Origin: Sulfurospirillum sp001602955
GTDB taxonomy: Bacteria; Campylobacterota; Campylobacteria; Campylobacterales; Sulfurospirillaceae
Length of the DNA: 64,000 nucleotides
Reading direction: 5' to 3'
NCBI GenBank assembly: GCA_001602955.1
Contig: LVAC01000022.1
Location: forward strand, 1-64,000
Positions within the stretch are counted from its first letter, which is position 1; every line of letters begins with the position of its first letter. Below, in pieces: positions 43,275 to 52,619 of this stretch. A program made the translations under genes and the position numbers. The notes beneath the pieces were generated by a model, which saw nothing but the letters and a program-made list of their open reading frames with translations, made no database searches and was not told where the DNA came from.

Positions 43275-44375
43275 TTATTTATAAAGGGTTTTAAAGCATT
43301 CAAAAAAGCGTGCGTTTTGTTCCGGCGTTCCGATAGTGACACGAATCGCATTCATACCGTACGAGCCTAAGTTTCTAACGATTATACCTTTTTCCATCAA
43401 CTTTTGTGCTATCTCTGCGGAGTTTTTCGTAGCATCAAACTCTAAAACGATAAAGTTTGTGTAACTTTCCATCGATTTAAATCTGAGTTCTGCGGCAAAC
43501 GCTTCGTACGCTTTCATTTGCTCAAAATTTTCACGAACGGAAGCCTCAACAAACGTTTGATCGCTCAATGCGACAATGGCGGCTTTGAGCGTCAGGCTGG
43601 TAATATTAAAAGGTGCTCTTAATTTTAAAAAAGCTTGAATCATTTCAGGCTGAGCAATACCGTATCCGCAACGCATACCGCCTAATCCGTATGCTTTTGA
43701 AAACGTCCCCGTATAGATCGCGTTAGGATATTTGCTAATCAGGTCATGTGCATCGATATTTTTAGCGGGGTCTTTAAAGCGTGCATATTCCAAATACGCC
43801 GCATCGACGACTACCAAAGTTTCACGATCGATCTGATCTAAAAATGCATACACGTCTTTGGCGTCTAAACACTCGCCCAAAGGGTTGTTCGGAATACAAA
43901 GCATAATGATGGAAATATCCGGATTGGCTTTGTAAATTTCCAACATCTCTTTCAAATTGTGTCTGGCGGATGGCGTTTTAAGCACTTTGGCACCTGTTTG
44001 TAACGTGTAAATTTCGTACATCGCAAACGTAATTCCCGCCATTAAAACTTTTGTACCGGCATTGGCTTTGGCATGAATCGCCATTTCAATCACTTGGTCG
44101 CTTCCTGAGCCGATGATAATATTTTTATCTTCGACGCGATACATGTGCGCTAAAGCCTCTTTGAGTTCATACATGCTATCATCGGGATAACGATTCATAT
44201 GTACGGCTTCTGCACGTACCGCTTCGATCACTTTCGGGCTGCATCCTCTCGGATTTTCGTTACTCGCCAGTTTGATAACGTCTTTGGCCTCAATACCGTA
44301 TTCTCGTACGACAAGTTCAATCGGTTTACCCGCTTCATACGTTTTTAAATTTGCTAAAACCCCGTTAAATTGCAT
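43275..44375 (-). CDS. hisC: Histidinol-phosphate aminotransferase
   Basis: A PLP enzyme of 366 residues, fold type I. The Schiff-base lysine lies in GTFSKAYGLGGMRCGY. Other blocks are ASNENPRGCSPKV, GSGSDQVIEM, CIPNNPLGECL and AIRVTIGTPEQN. In this phylum it may also transaminate aromatic precursors, which fits its place next to pheA. Confidence 0.93.
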   Translation of the reverse strand: MQFNGVLANLKTYEAGKPIELVVREYGIEAKDVIKLASNENPRGCSPKVIEAVRAEAVHMNRYPDDSMYELKEALAHMYRVEDKNIIIGSGSDQVIEMAIHAKANAGTKVLMAGITFAMYEIYTLQTGAKVLKTPSARHNLKEMLEIYKANPDISIIMLCIPNNPLGECLDAKDVYAFLDQIDRETLVVVDAAYLEYARFKDPAKNIDAHDLISKYPNAIYTGTFSKAYGLGGMRCGYGIAQPEMIQAFLKLRAPFNITSLTLKAAIVALSDQTFVEASVRENFEQMKAYEAFAAELRFKSMESYTNFIVLEFDATKNSAEIAQKLMEKGIIVRNLGSYGMNAIRVTIGTPEQNARFFECFKTLYK

Positions 44376-44378
44376 TCT

Positions 44379-45446
44379 TCATCCTCCGCAAATATAGCTA
44401 CCGAGCCATTTAATATCATAGCGATCTTTGTTTTCTTCAATCACTCTTTGGACATTTTCGTCATCGATATGTCCCTCAAAATCCATATAAAACATCGATT
44501 GAAAGCCTCTTTCTTTCGTCGGACGCGATTCAATCTTCGTAAGATTCACTTTTTGAGCTTGAAACGTCTGCAAAAATTCAACCAGCCCGCCCGGTTTATC
44601 GTCCGTCTTTGCCAAAATCGACGTTTTGTTATGAATACCTTTTTTATTTTTAAAATCGCTGAGAATTAAAAAGCGTGTTTGATTCGCTAAATTGTCTTCG
44701 ATCTTTCCGAACAGTATCGGTAAATTGCACAATTTTGCCGCGATATGTGAACAAATCGCAGCAGCTCCCTCTTCTTCACTCGCTTTGCGCGCGGCTTCGG
44801 CCGTGGATTTTGTAGGTACGAACTCGATGCCTAAAAGCATATGTTCTTCTAAAAATCGTCTGCACTGATTGTAGCCCTGCGGATGGGAGTAGATGCGTTT
44901 TACCTTTTTTATATCCTCGCACGCGGTTGCGAACGAATGATGAATATCCATGTAAATTTCCGCAACGATTTTGGCACTAAATTTTCCCAAACAATCAAGC
45001 GTCGTTCCTACCGCACCTTCGGTATTATTTTCGACCGGAACGACTCCGTATTTTGCTTCTTTGTTTTCCAGCGCATGAAAAACCGCTTCAATCGCACTTA
45101 CGCCGATGTAATTGCCCATAGCCCCGAAACGGCTCTCCGCCACTTGATGCGTATAGCTTCCTTCCGGTCCCAAATACGCAATCTTTTCCGGAAATTCTAA
45201 ATTGCGGCTGACGGCAAAAACTTCCAAAAAAATAGCGTCGATCGCCTGAGGATTGAGCGCGCCTTTGTTTAGCAATTTAAGACGATCCAAAATCTCTTTT
45301 TCACGTTCGGGACGGTAAATCGACGTACCGCTCGTTTGCTTAACGCGTCCGATCTCTTTGACGATTTCCATACGGTCGTTTAAAAATTTTAAAATTTGGT
45401 TGTCGATCTCATCGATTTGTTTTCGATACGTCTCGATCTCTTTCAT
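44379..45446 (-). CDS. pheA: Bifunctional chorismate mutase/prephenate dehydratase
   Basis: 355 residues: AroQ chorismate mutase (about 1-85, IDEIDNQILKFLNDRMEIVKEIGRVK), prephenate dehydratase (about 90-265, YLGPEGSYTHQVAESRFG, VPVENNTEGAVGTTLD) and an ACT domain (about 275-355) with the ESRPTKERGFQSMFYMDFEGH phenylalanine-binding segment. It is expected to be feedback-inhibited by phenylalanine. Confidence 0.95.
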   Translation of the reverse strand: MKEIETYRKQIDEIDNQILKFLNDRMEIVKEIGRVKQTSGTSIYRPEREKEILDRLKLLNKGALNPQAIDAIFLEVFAVSRNLEFPEKIAYLGPEGSYTHQVAESRFGAMGNYIGVSAIEAVFHALENKEAKYGVVPVENNTEGAVGTTLDCLGKFSAKIVAEIYMDIHHSFATACEDIKKVKRIYSHPQGYNQCRRFLEEHMLLGIEFVPTKSTAEAARKASEEEGAAAICSHIAAKLCNLPILFGKIEDNLANQTRFLILSDFKNKKGIHNKTSILAKTDDKPGGLVEFLQTFQAQKVNLTKIESRPTKERGFQSMFYMDFEGHIDDENVQRVIEENKDRYDIKWLGSYICGG

Positions 45447-45479
45447 ACCCTACCCTTTAATCATACACTCATTTTTTTG

Positions 45480-45502
45480 ACATGTAAGGCTTACGCTTAC
45501 AT
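45480..45502. repeat. Inverted repeat built on the TTACATGT word at the lysA end
   Basis: ATGTAAG (45482-45488) pairs with CTTACAT (45496-45502), which contains the lysA stop codon. The plus strand begins with an exact ACATGTAA. On the minus strand an A-run, not a T-run, follows, so it is a poor terminator for lysA. Confidence 0.5.
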
Positions 45503-46702
45503 ATACGCTTCTTCCAAAGCAATCATATCTTCAAAGCTTTCGCGTCGACGAATCAAACGTCCTTCTCCTTGCTCCAACGCAACCTCGGCGACACGCGCAC
45601 GAGAATTGTAATTGCTGCTCATCGTAAAACCGTAGGCACCGGCACTCTTTACGATCAAAAGATCGTCGTGTTCCAGAGGCGGCAATGCAATATTCTTCGC
45701 AAAAAAATCGCCGCTTTCGCAAATCGGTCCGACAACGTCGCACAGACTCGTATGCTCATTCGATTTTCCTTCGGCTTCGATTTCGTGATACGCTTGGTAA
45801 AGGCTCGGACGGATCAGATCGTTCATAGCACCGTCGATAATCACGAACCGCTTATGACCGTTTTGCTTCTCGTACAAAACCCGAGTTAAGAAGAAACCGC
45901 AATCGCCGACCAAATAACGTCCCGGCTCGCATACGAGCGTGACGTCAAGCCCGCTCATCGCACTAAAAATCGCTTGAGCGTAATCGTAAAGCGCGATCGT
46001 CTCTTCGTCGTTATAGCGAATACCGATTCCGCCGCCGACGTCGAAAAATTTAATGTCGACATTCAAAGCTTTCAAGCTACGCACCAAATTCGCAAGTACG
46101 ACGGCCGCTTCTTTAAACGGCGTTACGTCGGTAATTTGACTTCCGATATGAAAATGGATTCCTACGGGATCAAGCGAAGATACATTTTTAGCGTAAAGGT
46201 ACATACGTTTTGCGCTTTCAACGTCGACGCCGAACTTGTTTTCATGCAATCCCGTCGAAATATACGGATGCGTTTTGGGATCGATATTGGGATTGACGCG
46301 AATGCTAATGCGCGCAACTACGCCTAAATTCGACGCAATAGTTTCAACACGTTTCATCTCTTCTTCGCTCTCTAAATTGAGCATCAGAATATCGCTTTTA
46401 AGAGCTTCTTCAATCTCATCGTCTCGTTTGCCGACACCGCTAAAGATAATTTTATATTTAGGAACGCCTGCTCTTAAAGCGCGCTTGACCTCTCCGATCG
46501 AGACACAATCGCATCCGGCGCCTAAATCTGCCATATGCTTTAAAACCGAAAGATTGGCATTGGCTTTTAGTGCGAAGCAAATTAACGATTTACGCGCTTT
46601 AAAAACCTCTTTAAGCGCTAAAAATTTTTGGGAAATCACGTCAAAATCGTAAACGTATAAAGGCGTACCGTATTGTTGAGCTAAAGCAGAAAATTTCGTC
46701 AT
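45497..46702 (-). CDS. lysA: Diaminopimelate decarboxylase
   Basis: Last step of lysine synthesis; PLP enzyme, fold type III. The lysine is in CFALKANANLSVLKHM. Other motifs are HFHIGSQITDV, DVGGGIGIRY, EPGRYLVGDCG and CESGDFFAKN. Length is 401. It sits between lptG and pheA, as in C. jejuni. Confidence 0.95.
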   Translation of the reverse strand: MTKFSALAQQYGTPLYVYDFDVISQKFLALKEVFKARKSLICFALKANANLSVLKHMADLGAGCDCVSIGEVKRALRAGVPKYKIIFSGVGKRDDEIEEALKSDILMLNLESEEEMKRVETIASNLGVVARISIRVNPNIDPKTHPYISTGLHENKFGVDVESAKRMYLYAKNVSSLDPVGIHFHIGSQITDVTPFKEAAVVLANLVRSLKALNVDIKFFDVGGGIGIRYNDEETIALYDYAQAIFSAMSGLDVTLVCEPGRYLVGDCGFFLTRVLYEKQNGHKRFVIIDGAMNDLIRPSLYQAYHEIEAEGKSNEHTSLCDVVGPICESGDFFAKNIALPPLEHDDLLIVKSAGAYGFTMSSNYNSRARVAEVALEQGEGRLIRRRESFEDMIALEEAYM

Positions 46703-46768
46703 TGTGAACCTTAATAGAGATAACTGCTTTATTTTATCGAAAAGTTCAACAAAAAACGATTAAACCCT

Positions 46769-47827
46769 TTAACGTTTGGTGTAGAAATAAAGAGCGGTAA
46801 ACAATAAAAGAACAATCGGAAGTAAAATAGCAACTTCCGAAAATAAAATGCCGCTAGAGGCTAAACGGCTCAATAAAAAAAGTCCGCTCCAAACGATTAA
46901 CGTAATAAAAGCAAACAAGGAAGCAATCAGCGCACTGTTATAATACCTGCCCATCATCGGAGCTTTAAAATACAAAATAACCAGCAAAAGGGGTGCAAAA
47001 AACGGAAAAAAGAGCTGATAGAACAGTGTCGCTTTAATTTTACTCGTATTGATGCCCTGAGAATCGAAAAAATGCAATGCGTCGATGCCGTCGCTGATGG
47101 ACAAAGCGTATTCGCTTTGATAGACGTTATCCATAATTTTAGGCTTAAAATCTTGCATTGTTTGCAATTTATCGACCTTTTCGGTTTTTAAGCCCGTATC
47201 GTTTAAAGAAGCAACATGCGGTTTATGCGTGATCGTGACATTTTCCAATACCCAATAATGATCGATAAACGTCGCCGTATCCGCGCGTATCACTTTCAAT
47301 AAATCCGTGTGGTCGACTTCGAAAATAGCAATATCGTACGCAATTTGTTTGAGCGGATCTAGTTTTTTAAAATAAACGTATTGATTGTTGTGTTTAAGAA
47401 ACAGATCTTCGGAATTGCTCGAGATACGATTGTACTTTTTAAGATTGGAACCGTATTCGTACGCATATGCGAAATCGGTACTGTTGAGCCCGATATATCC
47501 TAACGTAATCGCTAACGCCGTAATCACAAAAGGGCGAATAAACGCTCTTTGAGAAATACTCGATGCGTACATACAAATAAGCTCATTTGTTTTCAGCATA
47601 CTAAAATAGCTCACGATCATTCCGAAAACAATCGAAAGAGGCAAAACGTAATTGACCGCGTTCATACCTTGAAACAATGCGTACAATAATTGTAAATTGG
47701 CAGAATCCGGAATCGTATTGTAGTTGGTTAGAATATCGACGCCGACGTAAAAAAGATCGAGTGCGATAAAGATAATAAAAAAGTTTTTGAGATAATTGAT
47801 AACAATATATTTCTCAAAAAGTTTCAT
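46769..47827 (-). CDS. lptG: LptF/LptG family lipopolysaccharide export permease
   Basis: 352 residues with three N-terminal and three C-terminal membrane segments flanking a periplasmic beta-jellyroll (about 120-260). The start KYIVINYLKNFFIIFIALDLFYV and MLKTNELICMYASSISQRAFIRPF are typical of the YjgP/YjgQ family. F versus G cannot be fixed by eye; G is assumed. It overlaps pth by 4 bases. Confidence 0.85.
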   Translation of the reverse strand: MKLFEKYIVINYLKNFFIIFIALDLFYVGVDILTNYNTIPDSANLQLLYALFQGMNAVNYVLPLSIVFGMIVSYFSMLKTNELICMYASSISQRAFIRPFVITALAITLGYIGLNSTDFAYAYEYGSNLKKYNRISSNSEDLFLKHNNQYVYFKKLDPLKQIAYDIAIFEVDHTDLLKVIRADTATFIDHYWVLENVTITHKPHVASLNDTGLKTEKVDKLQTMQDFKPKIMDNVYQSEYALSISDGIDALHFFDSQGINTSKIKATLFYQLFFPFFAPLLLVILYFKAPMMGRYYNSALIASLFAFITLIVWSGLFLLSRLASSGILFSEVAILLPIVLLLFTALYFYTKR

Positions 47828-48399
47828 ACCTCATCCCCGCCGCATAACGTTTGTTTGAGGGAGTATTGTAGCGAAACTTCTTTTAAATCGTGAAGCAGTA
47901 ATGCTTGAACGCTTTTGGTGACATGTAAAAGAATTTCAGGTAGAAATTTTCTTTGGCATGCCGAAAAATCGGAGAGTACGTATTTTGCCACATCGCTTTT
48001 GCGTACCGGTTTCCCGATACCGATACGAACCCGTGTATATTCGACTCCGATATGCGCGTCAATCGAGCGAAGCCCGTTATGTCCGCCGTGTCCACCGCCG
48101 ATTTTAAAACGCAGGGTTCCGAAAGGAAGATCTAAATCATCGTGAATGACGATCACATGATCGGGTTTAAAATAATCATCAACCGCTCTGACACTTTCGC
48201 CTGAGAGGTTCATATAGGTTGATGGTTTAAGCAAAAGCATGGAAGGGGCTTTAAAAAGCTCGCCTTTAAAATTGGTTTTGGTGATTTTTTCGCACGAAGT
48301 TTGGCCGTCGATAAGTGCATCGACGACCATAAAACCGACGTTATGTCGATTGTTTTTATACTGTAAGTCAGGGTTACCTAAGCCTACGATCAGTGTCAT
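47824..48399 (-). CDS. pth: Peptidyl-tRNA hydrolase
   Basis: Recycles stalled peptidyl-tRNA. It has the start LIVGLGNPDLQYKNNRHNVGFM (catalytic His in NRHNVGF), KPSTYMNLSGES, HDDLDLPFGTLRFK and GGGHGGHNGLRSI. Length is 191. It follows rplY by 6 bases. Confidence 0.96.
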   Translation of the reverse strand: MTLIVGLGNPDLQYKNNRHNVGFMVVDALIDGQTSCEKITKTNFKGELFKAPSMLLLKPSTYMNLSGESVRAVDDYFKPDHVIVIHDDLDLPFGTLRFKIGGGHGGHNGLRSIDAHIGVEYTRVRIGIGKPVRKSDVAKYVLSDFSACQRKFLPEILLHVTKSVQALLLHDLKEVSLQYSLKQTLCGGDEV

Positions 48400-48405
48400 T
48401 AAGCG

Positions 48406-48942
48406 TTACTTCGCTTTAATAACTCCGGCTACGGAAACGCGGGTTTCATCGACGATTTTGACATTAGCGGGAACCGTAATATCGCGAACAAGAACCGTAT
48501 CGCCTACGTCAAGATCGCTTACGTCGATCGTAAAGTCGTTCGGTAAATTCTCAGCCGTACATTTAACCGCTAAACGTTTTTTAGATTGAATCAAAACGCC
48601 TTTGTTTTTTGTACCTTTCGGTACGCCGACAAGTTTAACGGGAACAAGGTATTTCGTCAATACGCCCGGAAGTGCCATACGCAAATCAACATGTAAAAGA
48701 TTGCTGTTTACCGGATCTCTTTGGTAATCTTGAATCACGACGTTGTACTCACTACCCGCAACTTTAACAGGGAAAATGAGACTGTCTTTGCTCTTTGCTG
48801 CTTTGATGAATTCGTTTGCTTTAAATGCAGCATTGATGTTTTGTTCACCTTTACCGTAAATATTAGCAATTAGATATCCATCTCTACGAAGCGCTTTAGT
48901 AGCCTTTTTTTCGATACTATCTCTAATGATGCCTTCTAACAT
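48406..48942 (-). CDS. rplY: 50S ribosomal protein L25 (CTC type)
   Basis: 178 residues: an N-terminal 5S rRNA-binding domain (RDSIEKKATKALRRDGYLIANIYGKG) and the C-terminal TL5/CTC beta domain (about 95-178, VPVKLVGVPKGTKNKGVLIQ). It forms a unit with pth and lptG, as in C. jejuni. Confidence 0.93.
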   Translation of the reverse strand: MLEGIIRDSIEKKATKALRRDGYLIANIYGKGEQNINAAFKANEFIKAAKSKDSLIFPVKVAGSEYNVVIQDYQRDPVNSNLLHVDLRMALPGVLTKYLVPVKLVGVPKGTKNKGVLIQSKKRLAVKCTAENLPNDFTIDVSDLDVGDTVLVRDITVPANVKIVDETRVSVAGVIKAK

Positions 48943-48971
48943 AGTTTTCCTTTGTAAAAAATAAGGGAGAT

Positions 48972-48977
48972 ATTATA
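48972..48977 (-). promoter_or_regulatory. -10 element for rplY
   Basis: TATAAT on the minus strand, about 30 bases upstream of the rplY ATG, in the 62-base gap after pilT. Confidence 0.45.
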
Positions 48978-49004
48978 TAAAAACAAATCTAAAAACTCTC
49001 TAAA

Positions 49005-50204
49005 TTATTTTTTAAGACTGATAATATCTTTATCGTACGTTTGCAACTCTTTGATGTTGGTTGCAGATTCGGACTTTCGGATCTCTTTTTGACTCTTATC
49101 GGCATCGTAAAAATCGAGTGCCATCGTAAGATCGTTGCGGCTGGTCGCACTTTTGAGAGCTTCGTCACGGGAAATTCTTCCTTCCGCATAAAGGTTTAAA
49201 AGCGATTGATCAAACGTTTGCGTTTTATAAACCTCTTTTCCTTCTTTGAGCGCATCGGGAATTTCACTCTCTCTACCTTCCAAGATCAGCGATTCGATTC
49301 GCGCATTTTTTACCAATATTTCCACCGCTGCCGTTCGACCGTGATTCACGGTTTTAACCAGACGTTGAGCAATGACGCCTTGCAAAACCGATGATAAAGA
49401 CATCTTAATGCGATTTTGTTCGTTTCCGGGGAACATTCCGATAATACGCCCAACCGTCTCTTTGGCATCGATCGTATGCAAAGTTGAAAGCACCAAGTGA
49501 CCTGTTTCTGCGGCATGTATTGCGGTTTCTATCGTCTCCAAATCCCGCATCTCGCCGACGAGAATGACATCCGGATCTTCACGTAATGCCGCACGTAAAG
49601 CATCCGAAAACGTTAACGCGTCTTGTCCGATCGCACGCTGGTTCACAATACATGCCTCGTCTTGATAGATAAATTCTACCGGATCTTCGATCGTAATAAT
49701 ATGCTTTCTCTGCGTTTTATTGATGCGGTTGATAATCGAAGCAAGGGTCGTCGTTTTACCGCTTCCCGTAGGTCCAGTGACCAAAATCAGGCCTCTGGAA
49801 AGATCGCTTAGCGTATTGATAATCGGCGGTAAATGAAGCGACTCCACGGTCGGCAAAACCATCGGAATCGTTCGAAATACCGCCGAAACACCGTCGACTT
49901 GGAAGAACATGTTAACACGGAAACGATAATCGTCGTTGAGTTTAAACGTAAAGTCGATATTTTTCTTTTCGACCAGTTCGCCGAAACGACTTCGCAACAA
50001 CTCTTTTGCCAGTGTTAAACCGTCGGTATGGCTCAACGCTTCTTTCGTAAAAGGAACGATTTCACCGTTAATTCGCCCTCGAATCGTCGTTCCCGTTTTG
50101 ATATGTAAATCGCTGCCTTCATGCTCGACTAATTTACTCAAATAAAATTTAAGCTTTTTCGTCATTTCAAACGTGAGTTCATTAACGTTGACTTCAACAC
50201 TCAT
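49005..50204 (-). CDS. pilT: PilT-like type II/IV secretion retraction ATPase
   Basis: 399 residues. Walker A is GPTGSGKTTTLASI; the Asp box is ITIEDPVEFI; Walker B and the His box lie in GEMRDLETIETAIHAAETGHLVLSTLHT. The PilT-specific AIRNLIRE-like segment is replaced by LILEGRESEIPDALKEG near residue 310. It is predicted to depolymerise type IV pili or a competence pseudopilus; no pilin genes are in the window. Confidence 0.88.
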   Translation of the reverse strand: MSVEVNVNELTFEMTKKLKFYLSKLVEHEGSDLHIKTGTTIRGRINGEIVPFTKEALSHTDGLTLAKELLRSRFGELVEKKNIDFTFKLNDDYRFRVNMFFQVDGVSAVFRTIPMVLPTVESLHLPPIINTLSDLSRGLILVTGPTGSGKTTTLASIINRINKTQRKHIITIEDPVEFIYQDEACIVNQRAIGQDALTFSDALRAALREDPDVILVGEMRDLETIETAIHAAETGHLVLSTLHTIDAKETVGRIIGMFPGNEQNRIKMSLSSVLQGVIAQRLVKTVNHGRTAAVEILVKNARIESLILEGRESEIPDALKEGKEVYKTQTFDQSLLNLYAEGRISRDEALKSATSRNDLTMALDFYDADKSQKEIRKSESATNIKELQTYDKDIISLKK

Positions 50205-50221
50205 TTTGAAACTCCCTTGTC

Positions 50222-51220
50222 TTATTTTAGTGCGTCTAAAATCTCCGTAAACGCTTCTTTAAAGGCATCAAGTCCTTCGTGCATTAGCTCCTCGCAAACG
50301 CTCTCGATCGCTATACCGTTTGCCGCCAACGCATTAAAAAAGTTATCGATTAAGTCCGTACGAACTTCAACTACAAGATTGTCTCTCGTATCGGCGACAA
50401 AAGCGTAAATCGTTCCAAGAGGAGCCGTATTAATCGCATTTTTAACCAAAAGTTCTTTAATATAATAATCCGGACTTAGCGCGTTACCTTTTACACCCGT
50501 ACTGGCAAATAGTGCTCTAACGTTAGGCATAGCGTCGTGCTGAATCGCGGCATAACATCGTAATGCATTCATGACGCCGACTCTTCCGGTCGGAAAATCG
50601 ATCGCTTTTAGCGCATCGTCGAGTTTACGATCAAAACGGCTGACAAAAATACTGATGACGGCTTGCGGCAATGTATGAACGTTTCGTGCCTTTAAAACGT
50701 CGTTCGCTTTACGAAAAGCTTCCAAACAACGATGCGTTTGCTCGATGGAAAAAATGAGCGTCGCATTGACGTTAATGCCTTCACTCAAAAGTGCTTCCAT
50801 CGCAACGAATCCCGCTTGCGTCGCCGGAACTTTGATCATCACGTTAGGGTATCCGATCGCCTTAAACAGCCTTTTTCCTTCCTCGATCGTCTTTTGAGCG
50901 TCGTCGCATAAAAAAGGATCGACTTCGATACTAATAAATCCGTCATCGTTTTTTTCATAAGACGGTAAAAGTTTGCTTGCGGCCAAAGTCACGTCTTGAA
51001 TCGCTAAAGCCTCGTAAATTTCCTTAGCCGGTCGACCTTTTAAAGCGGCTTTATCTTCGGCGTAAGCCGAAGAGCTTAAAAAAGCCGACTTGAAAATTGC
51101 CGGATTGCTTGTTGCCGCGTTGATAATTTTTTTCTCGATTAATTCCGTAAATTCGCCCTCTAAAAAACTGCGTTCGACAAAATCGCACCACAATGAAAAC
51201 TTGATATCGTCTTTATACAT
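50222..51220 (-). CDS. tal: Transaldolase
   Basis: Pentose-phosphate enzyme of 332 residues, the longer epsilonproteobacterial type. The Schiff-base lysine is in NVMIKVPATQAG. Other blocks are ATSNPAIF and NVRALFASTGVKGNAL. It lies between serB and pilT; C. jejuni also pairs tal with serB. Confidence 0.93.
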   Translation of the reverse strand: MYKDDIKFSLWCDFVERSFLEGEFTELIEKKIINAATSNPAIFKSAFLSSSAYAEDKAALKGRPAKEIYEALAIQDVTLAASKLLPSYEKNDDGFISIEVDPFLCDDAQKTIEEGKRLFKAIGYPNVMIKVPATQAGFVAMEALLSEGINVNATLIFSIEQTHRCLEAFRKANDVLKARNVHTLPQAVISIFVSRFDRKLDDALKAIDFPTGRVGVMNALRCYAAIQHDAMPNVRALFASTGVKGNALSPDYYIKELLVKNAINTAPLGTIYAFVADTRDNLVVEVRTDLIDNFFNALAANGIAIESVCEELMHEGLDAFKEAFTEILDALK

Positions 51221-51237
51221 GTTAACTACCTACTTAC

Positions 51238-51858
51238 TTAAATAAAATCTAAAAGGCGGCGCATATCTTTTTCATCAATGACGATGTTGGCCGCATTTTT
51301 TAAAATCGGTTTTGCGCAAAACGCTACTTTTTTTGCCGCGCATTCGAACATCGAAATATCGTTGGCTCCGTCACCTACCGCAACGGTATTTTCGTAGCTG
51401 ACATGTAACAAATTTTGAAGACGGCGTAACATGTCGCCTTTGGAGAAGCCGAACATCATATCGCCACCAACACGGCCGCTGAGATGATTATCTTTCACAT
51501 GTAAGACATTCGCAAAATCCGCATCAAAATCCAAAAACGCTTTAGCCGGCGTTGTAGCAATGCGAAAACCGCCGCTAAACACAACAACGTTGTAGCCTTG
51601 CACTTTCAGTCCCTTAATGGCATCTTTCGCACCGTTCATTAATGGAAGCGAAGCACAAATTTCTTCCGCTTTTTTGGCGTTCATCCCTTTTAAAAGTCCT
51701 ACACGCGTGCTTAAACTTTCAAAAAAATCGAGTTCGCCGCGCATCGCCGCTTCGGTAATCGAAGAAACTTCGCGAAATACTCCGTGTTCTTTTGCCAAAA
51801 AGTCAATCGTTTCTCCGTCCATAAGCGTTGAATCAAAATCAAAAACGCATAACTTCAT
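51238..51858 (-). CDS. serB: Phosphoserine phosphatase
   Basis: HAD-family enzyme, 206 residues. Motif I is FDFDSTLMDGE, motif II VVFSGGFR, motif III the lysine in GFSKGDMLRRL, motif IV AVGDGANDISMF. ATG 51858 gives the usual MKLCVFDFDSTL start; a TTG three codons upstream is less likely. Confidence 0.95.
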   Translation of the reverse strand: MKLCVFDFDSTLMDGETIDFLAKEHGVFREVSSITEAAMRGELDFFESLSTRVGLLKGMNAKKAEEICASLPLMNGAKDAIKGLKVQGYNVVVFSGGFRIATTPAKAFLDFDADFANVLHVKDNHLSGRVGGDMMFGFSKGDMLRRLQNLLHVSYENTVAVGDGANDISMFECAAKKVAFCAKPILKNAANIVIDEKDMRRLLDFI

Positions 51859-51982
51859 TCCGTACAAGCTCCTTTACGACTCTTCACATTTTTTATGTGG
51901 ATAAAAGAAACTATTATAACACGTGCTTGCTTACAATCGTTATTGGACAAACAAGCAAAGAAGCACGCGATAAAAGTGCAGG

Positions 51983-52456
51983 TTATTTGAAAAACATATC
52001 GGCCAAGGTTTTAAGCCAGCCTTCGTTTGCCGTCTGTTTTGCGGCTGAAATCTGCTTTTTATCTAACATGTCGATCACGACGTCTTGATAGTCTTTGTCG
52101 TCATGCTGAATATGGTTAATCAGCCAAATTTGAAGTTCGTTCATCAATTGTCGCGTAATTTCTTCGCCGCTTAAAGAGCGCTCTTTAAAAAAATCGATTC
52201 GCTTGATAAACGACTCATGAACTTTTTTGTGCGGTTCCAACATCGCATATCCGGCTTCTTGCATCAAACTTTCTTCAAACGAAAAATGCGAAAGCGTGTA
52301 ATCGACGAGGTAAGACAATACTTCTTTTGCCTTTTCCGAATCACGGTACACGAGTGCGTTATTTAATTCGTTAATGTAGTCGATAATACGTTTATGCTGG
52401 TTATCAATGACGGCGATTCCTACTGAAAATGCCGGCTCCCAGACCCAATACGCCAT
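51983..52456 (-). CDS. Bacteriohemerythrin
   Basis: 157 residues, a single di-iron hemerythrin domain: W-rich start MAYWVWEPAFSVGIAVIDNQHKRI, then HFSFEESLM, HKKVHESF and HIQHDDKDYQD give the expected His/Glu/Asp ligands. It binds oxygen and may store or sense it in a microaerobic organism. It forms its own unit between serB and metF. Confidence 0.93.
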   Translation of the reverse strand: MAYWVWEPAFSVGIAVIDNQHKRIIDYINELNNALVYRDSEKAKEVLSYLVDYTLSHFSFEESLMQEAGYAMLEPHKKVHESFIKRIDFFKERSLSGEEITRQLMNELQIWLINHIQHDDKDYQDVVIDMLDKKQISAAKQTANEGWLKTLADMFFK

Positions 52457-52584
52457 GCAAGAACTCCTTTCATCCGATCTCGTAATGTAGTACTAAAATG
52501 GTTAAGTATACCACAAAAATAATTTAAACTCACAAACCTAATTTTTAACGATACCGCCTTTTTTCGTTTTCGAATACAATTGGT

Positions 52585-52590
52585 TATAAT
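52585..52590 (+). promoter_or_regulatory. -10 element for metF
   Basis: TATAAT in TGGTTATAATACG, 30 bases before the metF ATG. No strong ribosome site is visible in the leader. Confidence 0.5.
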
Positions 52591-52619
52591 ACGAAAAAGT
52601 TATACGTATTGGATATAAA

